Made by a program: the position numbers and the translations under genes
From: Ursus arctos
Taxonomy: Eukaryota > Chordata > Mammalia > Carnivora > Ursidae
Direction: 5' to 3'
Length of the DNA: 64,000 nt
Assembly (NCBI RefSeq): GCF_023065955.2
Contig: NW_026622963.1
Coordinates: forward strand, 10,795,001 to 10,859,000
Notes under the pieces: model-generated
Seen by the model: only the letters and a program-made list of their open reading frames with translations
Database searches by the model: none
What the model was told of the DNA's origin: nothing
In this document: positions 10,326-23,375 of the stretch, in pieces
Numbering within the stretch: the first letter of the stretch is position 1
Layout of the letters: each line of letters opens with the position of its first letter

Positions 10326-12294
10326 AGATAGTAGCTGACAGCCTCCCAGTCCATTGGTACAGGAGGGCAGGGGTAAAGAAGGATGTGACTGCTTGTCCAA
10401 AGTTGGCCTTTCTCTCCCAGAAGGGCTTCCTTCCCCCTTTACCTCACTCTGCTCAGGGGGACCGATCTGTGTCCATGTGCCTAAACGTGACTGGCCACCC
10501 AACTGTTTCATCACCGTGTGGATCTGACTGCCTTGTTGGGATCCTGGTGCTGAGACCAGCTTCTCCCTCATCTCCCCTCTTCCTCCCTGTCCTTTCCCTC
10601 CTCTCCTCTCCCCTGCTGTCCTCCCCTGGTCTTGCACCCCATTGCTGGCAGTCAGATCCCAAGACTCCCAGACACCCTTCCAGCTCGAAGCTGGCCCAGG
10701 TCCCAGGTAACCTGTGTCAGGTACACCTCCAGCTCTTCCCTCCTTCTCTCCGGCACATTCTCTGTACCCAGTGGTGCCGCAAGGGCTTGGCTGGGAAGGG
10801 AGCCCCTTGGGAGGGGTGCAGGTAGTGATGAAGTCAGACTTCCAGGAGGGGAGGAACCTCTGAGCTCGGTGCCTTGTTGCAGGCCTGAGAGCGTCTCCAG
10901 GCAGGGCACCGCCGGAGCAAAGGCTGGGGGTCTCCGCAGGTGCTGGGGTGGGGCCTGTGTAAATTGGGGGGCAGCTGAGAAGTGTGAGGGGTCAGACAGA
11001 GGAGGCTCCATGGCCACTTAGAGACTTCAGAACTTATTCCCAAGGCCGGCATTTCCCCGTTTTCTTCTGTGGCAATTCAAACCTGCCATACAGAAGCCTA
11101 GAGTGGAAAACAGACTTAGCGGTTCGTTCTGCAAATGTTTACTGGGCACCTAGTCTTCTAGCCCCAGAGACACCGCTGTGAACCAAATAGGAAACAGTTC
11201 CCTGCCCTCGGGGAGTTGACAGCTATAGGGCGGCTGTGGCCGAAGGAAGCCTTACTCTAGTGCCCATTCCCCGGGGCAGCTGCACAAACACAGGGTCTCC
11301 CTGGGCAGGTTCTAGAAACCTGCTGTCCTTAAGAGGCCTGAAGGAGATGCTGCAAGAGAAGATTTCTTTCTGCTGATGGAAGGTTCTGGGAGGCAGGATG
11401 GCTGAATCAAAGAGGCGTTGAGTGGGAGAAGAGAGAGAAGGACCTCTCAGGAAAGGAGACCCCAGCCCTGTGGCTCACCCAGTAGGACAGAGAAAGGGGA
11501 TGAGGCCCTCCCAAGTACGGTGGCCAGTTGTCCTGTTTTGTCCCGCTTTTAGCACATGTCAGTCCCAGAATGGTCAGTCCTACCACCTGAGGGCCACTCT
11601 GCGCCTGAAGGTCAGCCTCTGCCCCTGGCCAGCCCAGAGCGTCCAGTCAAGTTGTGCTGGGCATCTGAGAAACCGACTGTCAGGTCATGGCGCGGGCCAT
11701 GCCTAAGGATTATGGGAAGCAATGTGGTCTGGCTGGGGCTGCTGATGAAGGAGGGAGGGGAGGGGCCTCACTGCTGTGGCTGAATGGCCTTCGGGGCCCC
11801 AAAGAGGACTGAGGCCGGATGGAACAGGTGGACTCGGTTCTGAGGCCCGGGGATCGGGGGGCCTTGAGGCAGGAAGCAGCAGCAGAGGCGCCTGCCCTGT
11901 TCGTCTGCTTTCTGTGCCCACGAGGGGCTGGCCACCAGCTGCCCTGGGTCGTGCAGCCCGTCAGGAGGCCTAGCTTCTCTTCCCGGTTCTGCCTCCAGCT
12001 GGTTGTGTGACGTTAGGACAGGCGGCCCTGAAACTGGACCTCAGTGGCTCTACTTGAGACACGGCTATGACTCTGGGCCAGAGCCACCCGAGGCAGGTTT
12101 GGACAGCACAGAATGCGGCCTGGGTTAATGTGCTCCTTTGGTCCCAGTTGTGGCTCAAGGGCCTGCCCTTGGGTGCCTGCTCTGGGGACCACAGAGGGGC
12201 CTTGGGTAGGGCCAGCTCTCCATTCTTGTGGGAGACACCGATGTGTGAACTAGAGGAGAAAAATTGGAGGCTCCAACCTTGTTCCATTTCAAAC

Positions 12295-12850
12295 AATTTG
12301 GTTTTTTAAAATTGAGATATAATTCACATGCCATAAAGCTCACCATTTTAAAATGCACAGTTCAGTCTTTTTTTTAGTATATTCACAAGAGTGTGCAACA
12401 ATCACTGTTCTAATTTCAGTGCCTTTCCATCACCCTGAAAGGGAACCCTGTACCCATTAGTGGTTACTCCCCCTCTCCATCCCCCAGGCCCTGGCAACCA
12501 CTCATCTACTTTCGTCTCTTGGGACTCTCCTGGTCTGGACATTTCATACCGATGGAATCATACACCGTGTCGCCTGTGGGGTCTGACTGCTTTCCCTTAA
12601 GATAGTGTTTTCTAAGTTCATCCACGTAGTAACATGTATCAGTATTCTTTTTTATGGCCCAGTAATGTTCCTTGTTACAGGTACACTATGTTTTGTTTAT
12701 GTGTTCATTCACGGACATTCGGGTTATTTCCTCTTTTCTGGCAATTATGAATGATGCCGCTAGGAGTGTTTGTGTCCCTGTCCTTGCGGGAATATGTTTT
12801 CTGCCTTCTCGCATCTACCCTGGGGCTGGGATTGCTGGGCCTTGAGGTGA
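12295..12850 (-). mobile_element. L1M-type LINE 3' end, antisense
   Basis: The hallmark reversed L1M 3' end is clear: attgagatataattcacatg, ccataaagctcaccatttta, accctgtacccattagtgg, ctggcaaccactcatctac, ctggacatttcatacc and ttcatccacgtagtaacatg follow in the expected order. It is among the best preserved LINE pieces in the window but is only about 0.55 kb long. Confidence 0.85.
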
Positions 12851-14489
12851 CTTGGCGTCTCTGCCCCAGTCAGAGCAGGTGCTCTCTACTCTCAGGTCCC
12901 TCGCCTCCCGATGGCATCACGGTGCCCCTTCACTCTCTGTCGTCTGCTCTCTGGCCTTGTAGGTGTCTAAGTTTTCAGCTTTTGATTACAGAACAGTGAT
13001 GCGGGAAATGTGGGGGGCTGTAGGAGACAGAGAAGGCTCCTGCCCAGAGAGGGGTCCTGGCGGGCTTCCTGGAGAAGATACCAACTTAAGCCCAGTGGAC
13101 ATTTTCTAGGGCAAAAAGAGTGAGGAAGAGTCCTCCTGGAGGGAAACAAAAGCAGGAAGGTGTGAAATGCCCCCTTTCCCCATCCTGGTGGGCAAACACT
13201 GGGAGGCCAAGGGGGTTCCAGAGTCCAGCCGAGATGTCCTCTCCCTTCCTCTGGTGCTTACCTTCTCTCCGTCTTCTATCTTGGTCTTCTCTGCCGTTTG
13301 TTCAGGGAATTGTAAGCAGCTTGAGAGAAGGGGAAGGTGAGGGAGTGAGAAGCCAGCGGCCCCTGCAGAGAGAGCCTGAGCGGGGTAGGCAAAACGATGG
13401 GGGACTTAAGCGCTTCCTCAGCTAGGGCCAGAGTCTGAGGACCGAGGGCAGAGGTGACCGTGGACCAGGACACCTCATGTCCCCAAATGGCATCTGCTCG
13501 TCCCTTCCTCAGGGGCAGGTGAGAGGTGGGATGGGCCCTGCCAGGCTAGATGAGGCCCAGGGCAGAGGCGAGTAAGAGGCCTCGACCCGGAGCTGCATGT
13601 GCACCCTCCCAGGTTTCTGCCCCGCTAGCTAACGGGTAATTAGACCCTGACATGCACGGAGGCGAAGAAGGGATTTTCTGTGAAGCAAAATCTCCCGTGA
13701 AATATTCAGGCCATGCTGGGCTTCACTTCCCAGCTGCCTCATCGCTGCTGCTTGGCTTGGCCACAGCATGAGAGGTCACGTGTGCCTGGGAGGCCACATG
13801 GGGATTTTTATTTCCTTCTCAACGGGGAGAGGTTTGCTCGGGTTAGGAAGGACCCAGGCTTTGGGCCTGAGACGCTGCTGTGTGCGTGCGCCGGCCTGCG
13901 CGTGCTTCCTGTTTCTAGCCTGTGGTTTATGAACTTGGCCACACGTGTGTGTTCTGGGCATGCATGTGTCTGTGTGCAGACACACTCTCGCATGGACAGT
14001 GCAGCTCGCCAGCTCCCTGGGTTGCCTCTCAAGGTGCTTCTCCACTCTGCCCTGGTCTCTGATTCTCAGGCTGGGAGGGTGCGTGTGATGCCCTCTGGGG
14101 GGGGGGGGTGCCGCCCTAATGTTCAGTTCTGCCCGTGCCTGGCATGGCACACAAACAGGGTTTTGACAGCCTTGAAGCCTTCACGGGCTCAGGGGTTCGG
14201 GGACACCAGATGGCAGCCAGCCCGCTGTAGGTGTGAGTCAGGCTTTGCCTCTCTTCTGACTTAGTGTGTGTTCGGTTTCCACCCAGTTTTGAGTGCTTGA
14301 TGTGGGGCCGGGAGGGTGGGAAGGACGTTTGCTTCTGAGAGTTCACTGAGCTGGGACTTCTCTGTCCCTTTGTCAGTGCCCCCGCCCCAGCCCCTCAGCT
14401 ATCCCACCGGTCTCGTCCAGCCCATAAAATCTTGTATTTGCACGAAGGGTCATCCTACTAAATCTTGCTTTTGCAAGTACGTTCTCTCT

Positions 14490-14625
14490 TCCACGTTGCA
14501 CAAGATAGGCGGGACTAGAATTATCATACTCATTTGGCAGATGAGGAAACTGAGGTCCCGAGAGGCAAAGAGACATGCTGAAGTCACTTGGTGAACGAGG
14601 GCTTCGAACAAGGGCAGCAGCTCCT
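14490..14625 (-). mobile_element. MIR SINE, antisense
   Basis: Reversed MIR core with tcatttggcagatgaggaaa, ctgaggtcccgagaggcaaa and gaagtcacttggtgaacg. Confidence 0.65.
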
Positions 14626-14804
14626 CCTCCCCGCACATGGACCTTCAGCCCTCAGCCCCAGCCTGTGGCCCTTGGTGGAGGGGAGCCTGCCCAGAGGAAG
14701 CAGGGCCTAGTTTCATGAATGAATCCAGCCGGAGGGTGCTTCCTTCTCCGCATGGAGAGGTGGCGCCGGGGCTCTTGCCCTCTACATCCACAGCAGGGCT
14801 GCAG

Positions 14805-14960
14805 GAGGCAATAATATTGACGTCCATCATTGATATTTCCTTACTGTGGCTGTAAATAGCAATTCCTCCACGGCTGAGGCCCGATCTGGCAGACAAGTGG
14901 AAGAGCTCCGGCTTACTAATGTCAGCCTGTTAATGTCACACTGACAAGGCTGATGGGGGA
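14805..14960. promoter_or_regulatory. Candidate conserved regulatory element
   Basis: An AT-rich island with aataatattgacgtcc (a near-complete CRE, TGACGTC at 14818-14824), catcattgatatttcc and two taatgtcag/taatgtcac words, and no resemblance to repeats. Confidence 0.3.
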
Positions 14961-15764
14961 CTGGCCTTAGGTAGGGAGGAGGAGAGGTGAAGGGCTGAGC
15001 AGAAGGTCCGCGGCTCTCCCTTTCTCCCCAGGGGACTCGCTGTCCTTGAGCACAGCCCTCTAGAGCTGCCCTATCCCATTCATCCCCCGGGAGCTCACTT
15101 CCTAGGCTGGCTCCTTGGCTCCATGACTCCTCACCCCTCACTGTTCTGCTAGGGTGGCTTCCATTAAAGAGCGTGCTCCAGAGCCCGAGGGAAAGCCCAC
15201 AGGCGTCAGCCCAGAGGCCTCCCACGTCCCAGGGAGGCTCTGCGGAAGCCTTCACAGGGAGCCAGAGGTAGGAGAGCAGTTCCTCAGCCCTCTGCCCTTC
15301 GCTGGCTGGGAGAATCCCCCGCCAGCCCTGCCACAGTCAGATCTGCATACCCCCAAAGGTGCCAGCCTCCAGAGCAAGGCAAGCACAGCCCCTCCCTGCA
15401 GGTCACTGCACATGTCCCCTCATCCGTGCGCTGTTTCTAAACAGGAGGGCCGAGCTGAGCACGCCTAGACGCCTAGAAGTCTCCTCGTCCACCACTTCAG
15501 ACTCCACTCTCTCCTCCCCTCCAGGGACTTCTTCCCTCAGTGTCCCACCACCTACATCTCTTTAGATCCTTCGGTTCCTGGAGCAGAGGAAGCTATGCCA
15601 GCTGTCATCCAGGGAGAGGTTACTCAGCCTTGACATCGCCCCAGCGCCCTACCTACCAGCCTGCCTGTTGGCTGCATGCCTAGGTAGGGCTGCTCTGCAT
15701 AACCTTGAACAAGCTCTAGTGGCCACTCTTGTTTCTGGCCTGTGTATCCTGTGGTGGGTTCTGT

Positions 15765-15885
15765 TAAAGGCTTCTTACAAGAATCCGATCCTCAAAACAA
15801 CCCTACGGGATAAATACACTTATCATCCCTATTTTACAGATGAGGAAAACTGAGGTGCAAGGAAATTGAGAGTGCCCAAGCCCTC
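15765..15885 (-). mobile_element. MIR SINE, antisense
   Basis: Reversed MIR core with cctcaaaacaaccctacggg, attttacagatgagg and aactgaggtgcaaggaaat. Confidence 0.7.
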
Positions 15886-17839
15886 TTGCTGAGCCGCCCC
15901 TCCTCGGCCTTCAGCTATAGCCCATCAGGTCATTTCCTCCACCTGCCTGTCTCCTCCCTGGGATCCCCAGGACAGGCAGGGGTCCTGTCTTCCTTGGTGT
16001 CCCCCCCCCCGCCCTGCCCCGCCCAGTGTGGGCCCACAGCAGGCAGCATAACCGGCAAGTGAGGGTCGTGGTGGCGACAGCACAGTCCTCTGAGCACCGC
16101 ATTCAGCAGATGGTCCCCCTTCATGGTTCTCTGGAGGGCGCCTGCTGCCCAGGGAGCTCTGTGCACTCCCTGCGGACAGGGGTCTCGCGCGCTGTATGCC
16201 CCGCCCGCGGCACTTTCCACATGAGGCCCCAGCATCTGATGGCAAGGCTCCCTAATGCAGAGACAGGCAGCCCTGCCTGCCGAGCTGCACCCCCACCCCT
16301 GCCAAGAGACCTTGGAAGGTGTGTCTCAGCTCATTTTAGGACTCGGCAAGGATGCCCACACATTCACATCATTTATTCTTTTGTTTGACAAAAGCTGGGC
16401 GGCGGCCGCTCTGTGCTTAGGCACCAGGCCCTACGGAGGGAGGGTCTTCAGCAGGCTGAGAGGACCGGTCCCAGCCCTGCCCTGGGGGCACCGGCCTGGG
16501 TGGGGCAAAAGCAGAACCTGACCTGACCAGTGCAGGTTAAAACTGACCCAGGGGAGGCGGTACCCTCATCGTGTGGGGTGGGCAGGGCGCAGGAGGAAGG
16601 CAACCAGGAGAAGGTGGTACAAGCTGAGGAAGAGGGAAGGGCACCACAGGCAAAGGGAACAGCCTGTGCAAAGTACTGAGTCTGAGAGAGCAGGTTGCGC
16701 TCAGAAAGAGGCAAGTTAAATTACAAAATATGCAGGTGAGTGGGCCTGCTTGAGGGGCAGGGCTGGCTGTGGGAACCATTGGGAGGATAGGTACACCCGC
16801 ATCCCCTGCAGGTGCTTGGGATCCCTGGAGGGGCCTGCGAGGACAGTCCCTAACGGCGAGGGTGTCTGCAAGTGGTCACAGGCCCAAGACATGTTGCAGG
16901 GAAGTTCAGCGCTTCTCCTTTCCTGCCCAGCGTGGGGTGACATGTGCTAGGCCAGTGTCCAGGGGTGGGGGGTGCTGTTCCCCAGCATGGTGACTGAGCC
17001 AGCCAGGGAGAGGCCGTGTGAGGACCAAGGGTCCCCTGACCACATGTCCTGGCTGGCTGCCTTAGGCTCAGGAACCGGATGAACCCGGACCAGGACTGCA
17101 CTCCTCTGAGCCTCACCTCCAGGCAGTCAGTGCTCCCAGCCCTCGGTGCAGCCCCTCTAACAGGGCCGCCTCAGTGGAGGAGGGACGCTGAGGCCCCACA
17201 GTGGCGGGGCCCCACCCAGGCTCACGCACAAGCAGTGGATGAGGTAGGGTACCTCCCACCCTTCAGAAGGATGTTGGGGTCCTTGGCAAGGACGTGACCC
17301 TTTGCTCTCGGGGTCTAGAGCCAGGCTGCCACCAGGTGGGGCGTAGAGGAGGCGTGGCTGGACAGGAGGTGATGCAGGGCTCAGGGAGGGCAGAGGTCAG
17401 ACAAGGAGCCCGGAAGGCTGGCCAAGGAGGAGGCTTCCCTCTGGAGACTGACCGCCGGGAGGTTTTCCAGGATTTGACTTGAGCACCTAGTGGCCAGGCT
17501 CTGGGGAGAATTTCTCTCACCTGCCTCAGGGGACCCAGAGTAGCCCATGAAGGAACCAGGCACCGCCTAGCCCAGGTTCACACATGTACAAGCATGTACA
17601 CGCATGTGTCCACCTGTGCGTGCTCAGGCTCTTGCGTGTACAGGCATGCTTCTGTCTACATGCAGGGCTGTGTGTGTGTCACACGGCTGTGTGTCCATAT
17701 GACGGAAGGACGGTGTCCCTGGGAGTACAAGGCCGCATCTGTATGTGTGCGTGAGAGCCCCTGGCCACAGCCAGCAGCCCCATAGGACACACCCTTTTCT
17801 TCCCCCTGGAGCTGGAAAGCTCCTGAAGCTGCTGCCGGG

Positions 17840-17881
17840 CCCGAGCCCGGCTCTGCTCCGCCCGAGCCCGGCTCTGCTCCG
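17840..17881. repeat. Perfect 21 bp tandem duplication
   Basis: Two adjoining identical 21-mers (cccgagcccggctctgctcc plus g) at 17840-17860 and 17861-17881. Confidence 0.95.
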
Positions 17882-18358
17882 CCTGTCACTCACAAGGCCC
17901 ACTCCTGAGTCCTGAGGTCTGGCCCCCCGGGGACAGGCCCTGTGGGTGGAGGTGGGCATCAAGGCGACAGCCCTGGCTGAGAGGGGCTGTCCATCTCTTT
18001 TTCGTGTTCCCTGCCCATCTCTAAGTGCCTGCCATGGGATCCTGACAGGGAGGCTCCCCCTCCCCCCACCACTTACATAGCCCCCTTGATGGGGAGCTCA
18101 GCGCCTCCCAGAGCAGCAGCAAGGGGCCCAGAAAGGAGAGGTGAGGAGAGTCAGAGGGTAGGGTCGTGGCTCAGCAGGGGCTCTGGCTCCTGGCAGCAAA
18201 GGCAGGCCTGAGGATTCAGGGCCTTCTACCTTGTTGTCAAGAGCATACTTCAGCTATTAGTGACAGCAACAAGGGATTTGGGGAGGATTTCTCTCTCATT
18301 TCCCAGAGCTTTCAGCAAGCCTCCTCCCTTCCCACCCTTCCGCCTGCCAGGGCTGAGA

Positions 18359-18392
18359 ATACACACACACACACACATGCACACACACACAC
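18359..18392. repeat. CA microsatellite with one TG interruption
   Basis: An ACAC run broken by atgc at about 18377-18380. Confidence 0.95.
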
Positions 18393-21300
18393 TCAGTGTT
18401 TCTGTGTGGCTGAGAGAGGGAGAGAAATCTGGGTCAGTCTCCCAGAGAAAGCTCCATGGCGTCTCCCCACCTTCCCCAGCAAATGCTCAGTGTTGCAGAC
18501 TAGCCCTAGCCTGCCAGAGATGCTGTGCAGAGGGACCTCGGGCTTGCCCTTCCTGGGCCCTCCCTGGGCCTCCCTGTCCAGGTGACCTCACCCTGTGGCC
18601 TGGGTGTCTCCCTCGGCCAGGACTCACAGGTCCTTTCCGCCATGCTTTGCTGCTTGCTGTGCTGACGGTGACAGAGGCTTTCTCATCCCCTACTGGACCC
18701 TCCAGCTTCAGCCCCTGAGGTTTGGGGGGGCGGGTGTTGTTTGGGGCAGACCGTCTCTGGAGCTGGGGGCCATGTAATAGGAACCCCGTGCACAGAATGT
18801 CGGAACCAGAAGAGGGATCCCTAGTGGCGGAATTTCAAGCAGTATGGCGAGGGCCAGGGTCCGGGTGGTGCCTCAGGAGGGGTTTTCTTGAGAGAAGGTG
18901 GACAGAGAAACAGCTAAAGATATCACTGCTGTTTTAGGATGGAGCTTGGCGTGGGGCCTTAGCTAAGGCCCGAGGGGTTAAGTGGGTGCCTGAGACAGGC
19001 CCAAAGTCCACAGGGAGGCCCCGCCACAGCCAGTGACTTCAGAGAGACATTCCCCGGACTGGGCGGTGGAGGGAGGTGGTGGGGTTTCCTGTTTCTCTGG
19101 GGAAAACAGATCATGGGGAATTGCCATGCTTTAAGTCACCTGGGGACACTGGCAGCCTCCCCACCCCCACCCCTGGGAGACACCAAAGCTACTTCCTTCT
19201 CACTGCCCCTCACCCCAGCACAAAGTTCTCAGGTGACCTAGCAGATCTCTGTGTCCTTCTACAGGGTGACCATGGGGTCCTCAGTGCCGACCTCTCAGTG
19301 TCAGTCAAATGAATGCATAGAGAATTGATTTGCTTTAAGCTAGATATAAGGAGGGACTTCCTGATGCCACTGGGGCAGCCTTAGCCTCCAGCTTGGTGCT
19401 AATGGAGACGGGACAGACCCTCAGAAGGGCTGTCAGGTGGAGGGAGACGACCCCAGGCCTCCCAGCTTCCTCTAGAGGCGGGTCCCTGCTGCCTGCAGGG
19501 CTCCAGCGTGTTCCAGAACCTCCAGGCCGGAGTCTCCTGGGACCGCCCAATTTATTTTGGAGCATGGGCTGTGTGTGCCCCTTGGGGGGGTTGGCTGTTG
19601 AAATACTGGAGTCACCTGCATGTGTGTTGACCCCCGCGGGTGCTGTGTACGTATGTGCGTGTGGCAGGCGAAGGCACGCGCACAGGACAGCTCAGGAGGC
19701 ACCTCACAGACTTAAAAACTCTTTCAGAGTGTGGGACCAGAGATCGGCCAACTCTAGAAGGGGCTCAAGGGATTGCGTTTTAGGCCACGGAGAGGGTGGC
19801 TCGCCTCCCCTTACTCACCAGCACTATGGAGTGGTGACTCCCAGGCCGGGGCATTCAGGGAAACACTGGAGAGGGGGGCCGCTCCCTGCCTTTGCCGCCT
19901 GGCATTGAGGAGGTGAGGAGGGGCAGGAAAGGCCTTGAAGAGAGGGTGAAGAGCGTTGGTGTTCCAGAGGTAGAGGTGAGGGCAAGGTCATGTCCTCCTC
20001 AGATGGGACCCCAGAGCAGGGCTGGGTCTCCCCTCTCAGACTCCCCTCTCAGACCTGCATTAGCAAGGCTCCTGGACAGCCTGCCCCTCCTTGAGAACCT
20101 CTGGAAAGGAGTTTCCCATTCCCCTGTCCCCAGGGGCCCCTGCCCGCCCCATCCCTTTTCCCTTCTGGCCATATCTAGGCTCATCCTCCCTCAGCCCCTG
20201 GAGTGCCAGCCAGGCCAGGCTGCAGCCCTGTGCTCAGGGGCCCCAGGCAAGCCCGACTCCTGCCAGGGGCATCCGAGCTGCCAGCACATCACCCCTCTGC
20301 TGGCCTGACTGACTCAGGGCGTTCGTGGAGCTCCGGGACTCCCAGGGCCAGGGGCGCAGACACACATATCTGTGCGTCCTCCCTGATCAATAGGTTAGGA
20401 ACCGGAAAAGGTGTAATTCAAGCTGTCAGCCCGGTTATCAATTACTGTGCCAGAAGTGGTTCCTGTCTGAGCCCCCGCCTCCTCTTGGCCCCATTTGGAG
20501 GGCCACACAGGATGCTGAACTGGAAAGTGAGCAGGGCAGGGTGTGGGCAGTGTCCTGGGCAGGGATGGCCATGAAGATTGCAGCGGAATCTGAGATAATG
20601 TCTCCCTGGCATTGGTCCTTGGAGGGTCTGTAAGACCCTCTGGTTCATCACAGCTGTTGTGCAGACGGGGAAACCAAGGCCCAGTGAATGTAGAGGGCTG
20701 GCCTCTGCCTTTGTGTGGTGAGGGCCACCTGCCCCAGCTTGCTGGGCCCCTCCGGGAAGGGCAGATGGGACAAAGGAGCAGAGGCTGGGAAAGTCAGGAA
20801 AAGAGGATGCAGGGTCTAGGCTGGTGTGAGGCACGTGAGCAGCTGTTCACCCAGCAAACGTTGCCTGAGCTGCCGGCCAGACAAGGGCTTGTCCCAGCCC
20901 TGTGCTTAGCCGGGGCGGCCTCGCTGAGGATGCGCAGCGGGGTGCGCTGGGTCCCATTCGGAGTCTCACACGGCCTGGGAAGGGAGGTGCTGTTATCCCC
21001 ATTTCATAGGTACACACGTTGAGGCCCGAAGTGAGGCCTTCCTGGGGCACATGGATAGGGAGGGACAGTGCCTGCCCAAAGGGGACACAGACCTGCTCCT
21101 GGCGAGGGGGTCTCCCACAGCTGAACACTCTCAGCAAGGCTTCGCTCACTGCCTTAAGGCAGAGCTGGGGCGAGCTCCTCTGGGAGGGATAGACAGTTGT
21201 CTTTAGGATTCCAGACTTGCAGTTTGTTCCGTGTGCTCACAAAGAATTTCTTCTGTGTGACCACAGTCCTCGTGCTTTAAATTGATCCACCACTCTTGTG

Positions 21301-21910
21301 GTATCTTGTCAATCCCAAGGCCCCACCGACCTCTCCTCTGTTCCGCTGGTGGGTCTGGGGGCTTGGGCACTGGGCCCTGCGGCCTGGCCAGCTCCTGGGG
21401 GCGAGGGGTAAAGCTGACCCACAGCAGCCTTCCCGTGCCGGCCAATTTGAGAATCATCTCACCTTTGCCTAGCGTCGCCATCCTCATCACAGCCTCTGCC
21501 CGTCTCATTTCCGCTAAACTCATCTGCCATCTGAAGGGCTTCATTTTCCACTGTTTGCCCATAATCACTCCCCAGGCCCATTGCTATCTCCCCAGTGTCT
21601 CCCCGCAGTGCCCAGTGCAGCAGTGAGCAGGCAGCCAGGCTCAGGTACAGCTCAGATCCCTTCCTTCCTCCCTCCTGCCTGTCTTGGGAAGGGGTCTGTG
21701 CTCCAAGTAGCTGTCACATCCCTGCCTCTGTGGATTTCCCTGTTCCCAAACCAGACATGCGGCTTGGTTGAGAACCAGGGGCAGACTCTGAAGCCCTTGA
21801 AGACTTTTCTCCACTCTCTCTACCTTATCCACCCAGGCTAGGAAGGCCTAGGGTTCACCCTGAAATCTGATGCTAAGTGGCCCAGACCTTGCTTATTATG
21901 CTTCACCACC

Positions 21911-21930
21911 ACCCCCCCCACACACACACA
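21911..21930. repeat. C run followed by CA repeat
   Basis: A short poly-C joined to a CACA tract. Confidence 0.85.
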
Positions 21931-23239
21931 ATAAGCTCCAAATTTGCCCTCATCCAGAGAGAAGCTGACCTTAGATTAGGTGAGCAGGGAAGCAAGGTGG
22001 TTTTTTAACTAATTCATACTAAGGTGGGAGTGACTGATAGCAATTTATCCTACCTGTGGTATTTGGATTTGAGCAGAGGAGCATTGTGTCAGGTACTATT
22101 GTTAACACTGTACATTAAATCATTTAATTGATCCACTAACCCAGATGAATTTCTAATTGGTAGGAAGATAAGGAAAGAAGGTTGAGGGGCAGGAGGAGAA
22201 TGAGGAAGCAGGAGAGAGACCTCTCACTCCTCCACACCTCCATCCCAGCTCCCACTTGCTGTAGAAGAGTCCAGTTGTTTGCACTGCAAACCATGTCAGG
22301 CATTTGCTTGAGGTCACCTTGGGAGGGCAGGGGAGGCTCTGCTTCACGCTGGTGCTCACAGTTCCCCCATGTGATGCCTGGGAGGGTGGCATCCCAGGCT
22401 GGGCAACCTGCCCCTCCTGCCCCCCACTGCCCCCTGGTCTCTGAGCACCCTTTAGAAAGTCCTTTGGTGCTAAGGGTCATCACACAGACCCCCTGAGGAG
22501 TCGAAGGCAGTGTGCTCCGTGGTCTCTGAACCCCTCCAAGTCTCCTGTGGCTGAACAGCTGCCTGGCCTTCTGAGCATACTATTGGCTCTGCTCCAGGCT
22601 GGACATGCCCCAGAGCCCATCTGTAAGTATGATTTAATGCAAGCCTCAAATAAACTCTACAGGGTGAGTGGAGCTGGGACAAGGATCCCCATTTTGCAGG
22701 TGGGGAGACCGAGGCTCAAAGAGAAATAACTGTGCTGAATCTTCCCACCCAGAAGGATGGCCTCATGAACTCCTTCTGAATGAGGGGCGAGGAAGGCGTA
22801 TTGCACCCTAACAGGGACGCTTACCACTTCAAACACACGAATGCGAGGCAGCTGTGGCATTTCAGGCCCCGTCCCTTTGCATCTCCAGCACGCCGTCTCC
22901 TGGGCCCTCCGGGCACCCCCTGTCAGAGGAGGCTGTGCAGCTGCTTCTAGATTGGCCCCTACCACTCCCCTCAGCCTCCCCTGCCTGCCAGTGTTCAAGG
23001 TTAGGCTGCCTGGAAGTTCAGTAATTGATCTGGGAGACTTCCATTGTCAATCTCCCAGCGTGGCCTGCTTTTCCCATACAGCCAGCTGCCACGCCCCAAG
23101 GCCCATCCCATGCAGCCTGTCCTGATGATGACCAGTCATGCGTCCCTCCATAGGAATGTAGCTGGCCATTGCCCATTTCTCCCACCCCACACTCCTGAGG
23201 GCAGGGCCCTAGGGACTCTGAACTCAGACAGAAGTAACA

Positions 23240-23375
23240 CGGTTCTGAACTGACCTCAACCACCCATGCTGTGTGGTCTCAAGCAAACCACTTCCCTTCT
23301 CTGAGCCTCCGTGTCCATACCCAGGACATGGATCGAGGTCAGATGGCCTTGAGGATCCAGTGTGACAAAGTGTGG
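23240..23375 (+). mobile_element. MIR SINE fragment
   Basis: MIR-like text with gctgtgtggtctcaagcaaa and cccttctctgagcctccgtg. Confidence 0.5.

Larger units (their letters stand above)
8950..12290. other. No gene seen
   Basis: Holds a MIR piece (9165-9300), an AT-rich island with homeodomain and bicoid-type motifs (9490-9560) and the 24 bp minisatellite. The rest is unique DNA without a supportable exon. Confidence 0.55.
12860..20370. other. No gene seen
   Basis: Mostly unique, GC-rich DNA with two MIR pieces, a candidate conserved element at 14805-14960, a CA repeat and the 21 bp duplication. Many frames exist on both strands but none resembles a known protein. Confidence 0.55.

Noticed and set aside
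10883..10940. Possible small exon between a ttgcag and ccgcag|gtgctg
   Set aside because: The pyrimidine tract is weak and the right-hand donor is poor; there is no reading-frame or conservation support.
14203..14216. CTCF-like word acaccagatggcag
   Set aside because: One mismatch from the core consensus and isolated; not strong enough to list as a feature.
17328..17345. CTCF-like word ccaccaggtgggg
   Set aside because: It has a G where the core consensus needs C, so the match is weaker than the four motifs listed.
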